A DNA stretch of 8,102 nt from Candidatus Kaiserbacteria bacterium RIFCSPLOWO2_01_FULL_54_20 (GTDB lineage Bacteria > Patescibacteriota > Minisyncoccia > Phycocordibacterales > UBA2100): contig MFMA01000045.1 of NCBI GenBank assembly GCA_001783355.1, positions 1-8,102 of the forward strand, given 5' to 3'. The translations under genes were made by a program, and so were the position numbers. Below the pieces are notes generated by a model, which did not search any database, had not been told where the DNA came from, and saw only the letters and a program-made list of their open reading frames with translations. Shown piece after piece: positions 1-3,528 of this stretch. How positions within the stretch are numbered: position 1 is the stretch's first letter; each line of letters starts with the position of its first letter.

Positions 1-2
1 TG

Positions 3-374
3 GGACGCAAAACGTTTGAGTCTATCTTGAGCTATCGGGGAGGTACGCCCTTGCCAGATAGGACGAACATCGTTGTTACCAGAGACCCGAACTGGAAATA
101 TGAGGGAGTGATGGTCGCGCGCTCGCTCCAGGAGGCATTGGAAAAAGCAAAAACAGCTCCCGGCAGTGACGAGGTTCACATCGGTGGGGGAGCGGAGCTC
201 TACAAAGAGGCGCTTCCGTTCATCGACAAACTCTACCTCACGCTCATCGACGCCGAAGGCGAGGCCGATACGTTCTTCCCTCCATACGAGCATCTTTTCA
301 CTAAAAAAGTTTTTGAGGAGGAGCACGAGTGGAACGGCATCAAATACAAGTACGTGGATTTGGAGCGAGCGTAA
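3..374 (+). CDS. folA: Dihydrofolate reductase, 5'-truncated by window edge
   Basis: This is the C-terminal part (about 123 codons) of a dihydrofolate reductase, which reduces dihydrofolate to tetrahydrofolate with NADPH in the cytosol. The reading frame is open to the window edge, and the first two bases (tg) probably finish the Met of the family motif MGRKTFESI, a cofactor-binding segment found near residue 45 in full proteins. About 40-45 N-terminal residues are therefore missing. Further family marks are IVVTRDPNWKYEG, the Gly-rich HIGGGAELYKEAL segment that matches the usual GGxxxY NADPH-contact motif, LYLTLIDAEGEADTFFP, and the terminal YKYVDLERA. The TTG at 27 is internal, not the start. 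The gene ends with TAA and faces the MFS gene across a 73-bp spacer (375-447) in which I see no convincing terminator hairpin. The usual neighbour thyA would lie upstream, outside the window. Confidence 0.93.
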   Translation, partial: GRKTFESILSYRGGTPLPDRTNIVVTRDPNWKYEGVMVARSLQEALEKAKTAPGSDEVHIGGGAELYKEALPFIDKLYLTLIDAEGEADTFFPPYEHLFTKKVFEEEHEWNGIKYKYVDLERA

Positions 375-427
375 AAAAAGGGAACCCCACCGTCGCGTTC
401 AACACGCAGCAGCAGGGCCCTTAAGTT

Positions 428-439
428 TGCGGGAGTGAC
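428..439 (+). repeat. Left copy of 12-bp inverted repeat flanking the MFS gene
   Basis: The sequence TGCGGGAGTGAC lies 8 bp beyond the stop codon of the MFS gene. Its exact reverse complement occurs at 1653-1664, 2 bp upstream of that gene's start codon, so the pair brackets the gene closely. Both copies read inward. No clear target-site duplication is visible outside them. The pair may be the end of a former mobile cassette or a coincidence. Confidence 0.6.
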
Positions 440-447
440 TAACTCGT

Positions 448-1650
448 CTAACGTTGCCTCAAGGTTTTCCATGAGAGGGCAACGAATACGAGTAAGAACG
501 CTCCCGCGAAGATCAGTGCAATTTCCCGCGAGAACAGGTAAACGATACCTGCCCCGAGTACGAGCCCTACCGCAGAGCCAATGTCGTGCCCGCCGCCTTC
601 TATTGAGACAACAGTCGCACGTACCGTCCCTGACGGAATGTGTCGATGCAGGAACGCCACGTTGATCGGCATGAATGCACCACGCGCAGTTTGGTACATG
701 TAGTACATTGCTAGGCTCGCCACCGGAGAGCTAAGAGCTCCTGTGCCCATGATCCCGATAGCGATCACAAACTGACACAAGAGCATTGTCCGGCGATCGT
801 AGATCTCGTGTCCCCAAAGTCTAAGCACCAAGACGATGAGAATGCCGAGACCCGTGAACGCCTGCGCGCCTAGCCAGACCCAACCGAGGTCATCTCTTTC
901 TGGTAGCCACTGCAGGAAGTGCGGCTGCCAGAGCATATTCGGGATCATCATGGCCGCATAGAGAGCCGTAACCGAGACGATCACGAAACGAAGGCGGAAG
1001 TTGTCGAGTCCCTGTTTGACGCCCGTTTGCGCCGTTTGGAACATTAGACGCCACTTTTCCCTAGATGTAACCAGCCGTTCTCGTACGAAATCACTTTCAT
1101 CCATGACCCGCCAGGCCACGATGCCAGTGATGACGAAAACCACACAGGCCACGATCCAGGTAGGTTGCATCGAGTGGCCGGCGATCAGGATGCCAGCCAG
1201 ACCAGACACACCCGCCACGAGACACTTGAAGAATTGTGCGTAGGTGAAGGTCAGGTCGAGTTCCTTTGCTTCACCTCCGTATCGATTGAGCTGACCCACG
1301 AACCATGAGTCAAGCGTACCGTTGGCGTAGGCAGCGCCCACACCGCCGATAGCGGCTGCGAATGCGAACCAATAGAAGTTGTCCGCCATCGCGTAGGCGA
1401 GCATGCATACGGCATTGACGCCGCATGAAATCAGGAATGCACGCTTCCGTCCGCCTGTATCTGCAACTGCGCCCGTAGGAATTTGCATCAGGATGGGCAC
1501 TAGGAAGTAGGAGGCGTACGCAAGCATGGCCTGGGGCTCGCTTAACCCCATCGACTTGAGATAGATCATCAACACTGCGGCGGTCATATTGGCACCGCAA
1601 ATGTGTAGGACGGCGAGCAGATAGTACCGCCGTCTGACTGTATCGATCAT
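448..1650 (-). CDS. Major facilitator superfamily (MFS) transporter, 12 TM
   Basis: This 400-residue protein is a secondary transporter in the cytoplasmic membrane, and 400 residues is the usual MFS length. About twelve hydrophobic segments can be read, roughly at residues 10-30, 42-60, 70-88, 94-112, 138-158, 162-180, 222-240, 256-276, 288-306, 308-328, 355-374 and 376-394. The central loop between the two six-helix halves is at about 181-221. The loop between helices 2 and 3 carries the MFS motif A, GAVADTGGRKR (residues 60-70). In the second half, HRHIPSGTVRATVVS (335-349) resembles the IPSxxRATVxS segment of drug-efflux-like families. The substrate cannot be told. The ATG start is supported by a GGGAG ribosome site 6 nt upstream. 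A sigma70-type promoter precedes it, and the gene stands alone, convergent with folA and divergent from the GGDEF gene. A 12-bp inverted repeat brackets it, which could mean acquisition as a cassette. Confidence 0.92.
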   Translation of the reverse strand: MIDTVRRRYYLLAVLHICGANMTAAVLMIYLKSMGLSEPQAMLAYASYFLVPILMQIPTGAVADTGGRKRAFLISCGVNAVCMLAYAMADNFYWFAFAAAIGGVGAAYANGTLDSWFVGQLNRYGGEAKELDLTFTYAQFFKCLVAGVSGLAGILIAGHSMQPTWIVACVVFVITGIVAWRVMDESDFVRERLVTSREKWRLMFQTAQTGVKQGLDNFRLRFVIVSVTALYAAMMIPNMLWQPHFLQWLPERDDLGWVWLGAQAFTGLGILIVLVLRLWGHEIYDRRTMLLCQFVIAIGIMGTGALSSPVASLAMYYMYQTARGAFMPINVAFLHRHIPSGTVRATVVSIEGGGHDIGSAVGLVLGAGIVYLFSREIALIFAGAFLLVFVALSWKTLRQR

Positions 1651-1652
1651 TT

Positions 1653-1664
1653 GTCACTCCCGCA
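1653..1664 (-). repeat. Right copy of 12-bp inverted repeat flanking the MFS gene
   Basis: On the minus strand this reads TGCGGGAGTGAC, identical to 428-439 on the plus strand. It includes the GGGAG ribosome-binding site of the MFS gene, so part of the identity could reflect a functional constraint at this end. No such reason is evident at the other end. Confidence 0.6.
1657..1661 (-). promoter_or_regulatory. Shine-Dalgarno site of the MFS gene
   Basis: On the minus strand GGGAG is followed by 6 nt (tgacaa) and then the ATG ending at 1650. It is the clearest ribosome-binding site in the window. The starts of the GGDEF, purL and purE genes lack one. Confidence 0.7.
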
Positions 1665-1727
1665 TTTTCTTTTTTTGCGTTTGTACCCACTTTTCACTTA
1701 CCGTAGGGCACCACACGGACTAGCGAG

Positions 1728-1755
1728 AAAATACAACATTAAGCCATTTTGTCAA
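1728..1755 (-). promoter_or_regulatory. Sigma70-type promoter of the MFS gene
   Basis: On the minus strand a perfect -35 box TTGACA (1755-1750) is followed after 16 bp by TATTTT (1733-1728), a 4/6 match to the -10 consensus. Transcription would begin near 1721, giving a leader of about 70 nt before the ATG. The promoter shares the 147-bp divergent spacer with the GGDEF promoter on the other strand. A tract of seven T on the plus strand (1671-1677) lies in the leader. Confidence 0.55.
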
Positions 1756-1782
1756 GTTTTACCGAATGGTTTTTGCTCGCGC

Positions 1783-1788
1783 TATACT
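1783..1788 (+). promoter_or_regulatory. -10 element of the GGDEF gene, probably leaderless start
   Basis: TATACT (5/6 to TATAAT) ends 9 nt before the ATG at 1798, and no Shine-Dalgarno sequence lies between. A transcript starting about 7 nt past the -10 would begin 2-3 nt before the start codon. No good -35 box is seen at 16-18 bp spacing. Confidence 0.5.
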
Positions 1789-1797
1789 GCGCACATC

Positions 1798-2469
1798 ATG
1801 TCAGAAAAGATAGAGGATGTCGGGAAGGACGAGCGAGGACGGCAGAAAGAAGCGAAACTGCTTAAGCTAGTTCACACGACCAGAAAGCTCAGTGAACGTG
1901 CGAGAGCGCTTGAGGAAGAGGCGCACGTGGATTCTTTGACAGGTCTACTCAACAGACGCGGCTTCGACACGCGTATGAGTGGGCTAGCGGCCCCACTTCA
2001 ACAAGAGCGACGCGCAGGTGAAAAGTCTGAACGAGTAGCGCTTATCGCATGCGACATTGATAATTTTAAAGAGATAAATGACAAATATGGACATGCTGCC
2101 GGCGACGCTGTCTTGCGCGCCATTGCATCGATCTTACGGTCAGAAGTTCGTGACACTGATTATGTGGCTCGAGTAGGAGGCGAGGAATTTATTCTTGTAC
2201 TTCCGGGTGCCACTGAAAAAAAGGCTACGGAAATAGCCTCACGTCTGCGCTCCAAAGTCGAGGGCAGTCCTGCTACATATGGGAACATCGATCGACTACA
2301 AGTATCGATACCATTTACGGCAAGTTTTGGAGTTGCCTACGCGGACACTCGTGAGGAGCTGTCAGCAACCGTTGAACACGCCGACACGGCGCTCTATCGC
2401 GCGAAGGCAAACGGCAAGAATACAGTCTCGCGTTATGCGGAATTCACTGCCCGCGAGCAAGACTCCTGA
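1798..2469 (+). CDS. Soluble GGDEF-domain diguanylate cyclase
   Basis: This 223-residue protein is a predicted diguanylate cyclase that makes cyclic di-GMP from two GTP. Residues 1-42 are charged and helical, probably a short coiled coil or signalling helix. The GGDEF domain follows: DSLTGLLNRRGF (45-56) is the canonical domain start, CDIDNFKEINDKYGH (85-99) carries the metal and substrate residues Asp86 and Asn94/Asp95, and GGEEF (127-131) is the active site. The inhibitory I-site RxxD (Arg118-Asp121) stands exactly five residues before it, so product feedback is expected. The domain end DTALYRAKANGKNTV is also typical. All key residues are present, so it looks active. There is no membrane segment, sensor domain or EAL/HD-GYP domain, so the input signal is unknown. 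The frame is open upstream to 1651, but the ATG at 1798 is chosen because the -10 element lies just before it. The 3' end overlaps the ATP-grasp gene by 26 bp. Confidence 0.93.
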   Translation: MSEKIEDVGKDERGRQKEAKLLKLVHTTRKLSERARALEEEAHVDSLTGLLNRRGFDTRMSGLAAPLQQERRAGEKSERVALIACDIDNFKEINDKYGHAAGDAVLRAIASILRSEVRDTDYVARVGGEEFILVLPGATEKKATEIASRLRSKVEGSPATYGNIDRLQVSIPFTASFGVAYADTREELSATVEHADTALYRAKANGKNTVSRYAEFTAREQDS

Positions 2470-3481
2470 GGACTTTGAGATACAAGTTCTCAACTATCTT
2501 TTGCTGGGCGAGGCCGGTTTTTACGTAGTGGTCGAGGCCGGGAGCAGCATTTATTTCAAGTACCCAATATTTTTTGGGCGCATTGCGAATGTCACCCGCG
2601 ACCATAATGTCCACACCGGATAGGCGCAGGCCCATATCGCGTGTCAGCTTAATCGCCATTTTCTTGAATTCAGGATGAATGGGCTTCGTCACGTCGACAG
2701 CGTCGCCGCCGCTCGAGAGATTTGCGTTGTCCAAAAGATAAATGCGTTTTCCGCGCTCGGGCACGGAGCGAAGCGCAAGCTTTTGCATACCAAGTTTGTG
2801 AGAGATACGGATGTCGTCGAGCTCTATCCGCGTGTCTCTACCTCCGCCGCGGAAGCGTTTTTGTTTCTTTTTCAAAAGCGTCTTGATGCTCGAAGAGCCG
2901 TCGCCGACGACCGAGAGTGGAATGCGCTCATAGGCGGAGATGACGGTGTCGTCCAAAACGACGATGCGATAATCCTTACCACGTACCATTCTTTGCACGA
3001 GCGCGACTCGGTTTTCCTTGAAGATGTGCCGCATGGCGCGCATGAACTCGCGCTTGTTGCCGACCAAAAATACGCCGGAGCCGTGACTCCCTTCATTGGG
3101 CTTCACGATGACGGAAGAACCCTTCGACGGACTCAGGGCAAGGCCGAGCGTGCGCGCATAGCGGTATGCCGCCGTGATGTCCCTGCGCGAGCCTATTTTT
3201 TTGCACCAAGCATTGGAATAGAACGCACGTCCCTCGACGGTTCGATACCCCATGCGCTTCATAAATACATTCGCGTAATCTTTGTCCTTCGCGATGTCGG
3301 AGGCACCGACAGGATTCAGGTCGAGCGTGTTGTATCTAAAGTACCTCTTCTTTCCATCCCGAAAGGTAATTTGCCCCGCGATGCCCCACTCGGGCTCGAC
3401 GTAGACCTTGGCGCCGATGGTGGGCGCTATTTTCTTGAGCAGCTGAGGCAGCAGTAGGCTTTCTTTTCGTTGTCGTGCCAT
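2444..3481 (-). CDS. ATP-grasp ligase resembling the cyanophycin synthetase / glutathione synthase type
   Basis: This 345-residue protein is an ATP-grasp enzyme, a family that joins a carboxylate to an amine or thiol through an acyl phosphate. A short N-terminal domain (about 1-60) precedes the fold. SSVIVKPNEGSHGSGVFLV (122-140) is the nucleotide-binding segment with Lys127. ALVQRMVRGKDYRIVVLDD (160-178) follows, then the VVGDGSSSIKTLL segment (191-203) and NLSSGGDAVDVTKPIHP (254-270). SGVDIMVAGD (288-297) and LEINAAPGLDHY (308-319) carry the metal ligands Asp291, Glu309 and Asn311. The order VVGDG, NLSxGGxAxDVT, GxDI, EINxxPG is that of the ATP-grasp domain in cyanophycin synthetases and bifunctional glutathione synthetases. 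The Mur-ligase half of cyanophycin synthetase is absent, so cyanophycin polymerisation is not expected and the substrate is open. A Lys-rich loop (204-209) is present. The ATG ending at 3481 is the start that fits the frame. The gene is divergent from purL and convergent with the GGDEF gene. Confidence 0.85.
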   Translation of the reverse strand: MARQRKESLLLPQLLKKIAPTIGAKVYVEPEWGIAGQITFRDGKKRYFRYNTLDLNPVGASDIAKDKDYANVFMKRMGYRTVEGRAFYSNAWCKKIGSRRDITAAYRYARTLGLALSPSKGSSVIVKPNEGSHGSGVFLVGNKREFMRAMRHIFKENRVALVQRMVRGKDYRIVVLDDTVISAYERIPLSVVGDGSSSIKTLLKKKQKRFRGGGRDTRIELDDIRISHKLGMQKLALRSVPERGKRIYLLDNANLSSGGDAVDVTKPIHPEFKKMAIKLTRDMGLRLSGVDIMVAGDIRNAPKKYWVLEINAAPGLDHYVKTGLAQQKIVENLYLKVLRSLARGQ

Positions 3482-3511
3482 GGGGTCATCATGCTTGATT
3501 TTTTATCTCGG

Positions 3512-3520
3512 TGCTAGTAT
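3512..3520 (+). promoter_or_regulatory. Extended -10 element of purL, probably leaderless
   Basis: TGCTAGTAT is an extended -10 (TGn followed by TAGTAT) that ends 8 nt before the ATG at 3529. A run of G (3524-3527) is too close to the ATG to work as a ribosome-binding site. TTGATT at 3495-3500 is the nearest -35-like box, but its 14-bp spacing is short. The element lies in a 47-bp spacer shared with the ATP-grasp gene on the other strand. Confidence 0.5.
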
Positions 3521-3528
3521 GGTGGGGT

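Noticed and set aside
375..447. Possible intrinsic terminator between folA and the MFS gene
   Set aside because: The spacer contains an A-run and a GGGCCC, but no stem longer than about 4 bp followed by a T-run on either strand.
1655..1714. Short upstream reading frame (about 20 codons from a GTG, minus strand) in the MFS leader
   Set aside because: It ends 3 nt before the MFS ATG, but it has no ribosome site and no recognisable regulatory codons, so chance is the simpler explanation.
1651..1797. N-terminal extension of the GGDEF protein up to 1651
   Set aside because: The frame is open, but the added residues lack domain character, cover the MFS promoter and the -10 box, and the ATG at 1798 sits at the expected distance from that box.
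2675..3457. Long open frame on the plus strand (260 codons) opposite the ATP-grasp gene
   Set aside because: It has no domain character and mirrors the ATP-grasp coding strand, which shows clear conserved motifs. It is a shadow frame.
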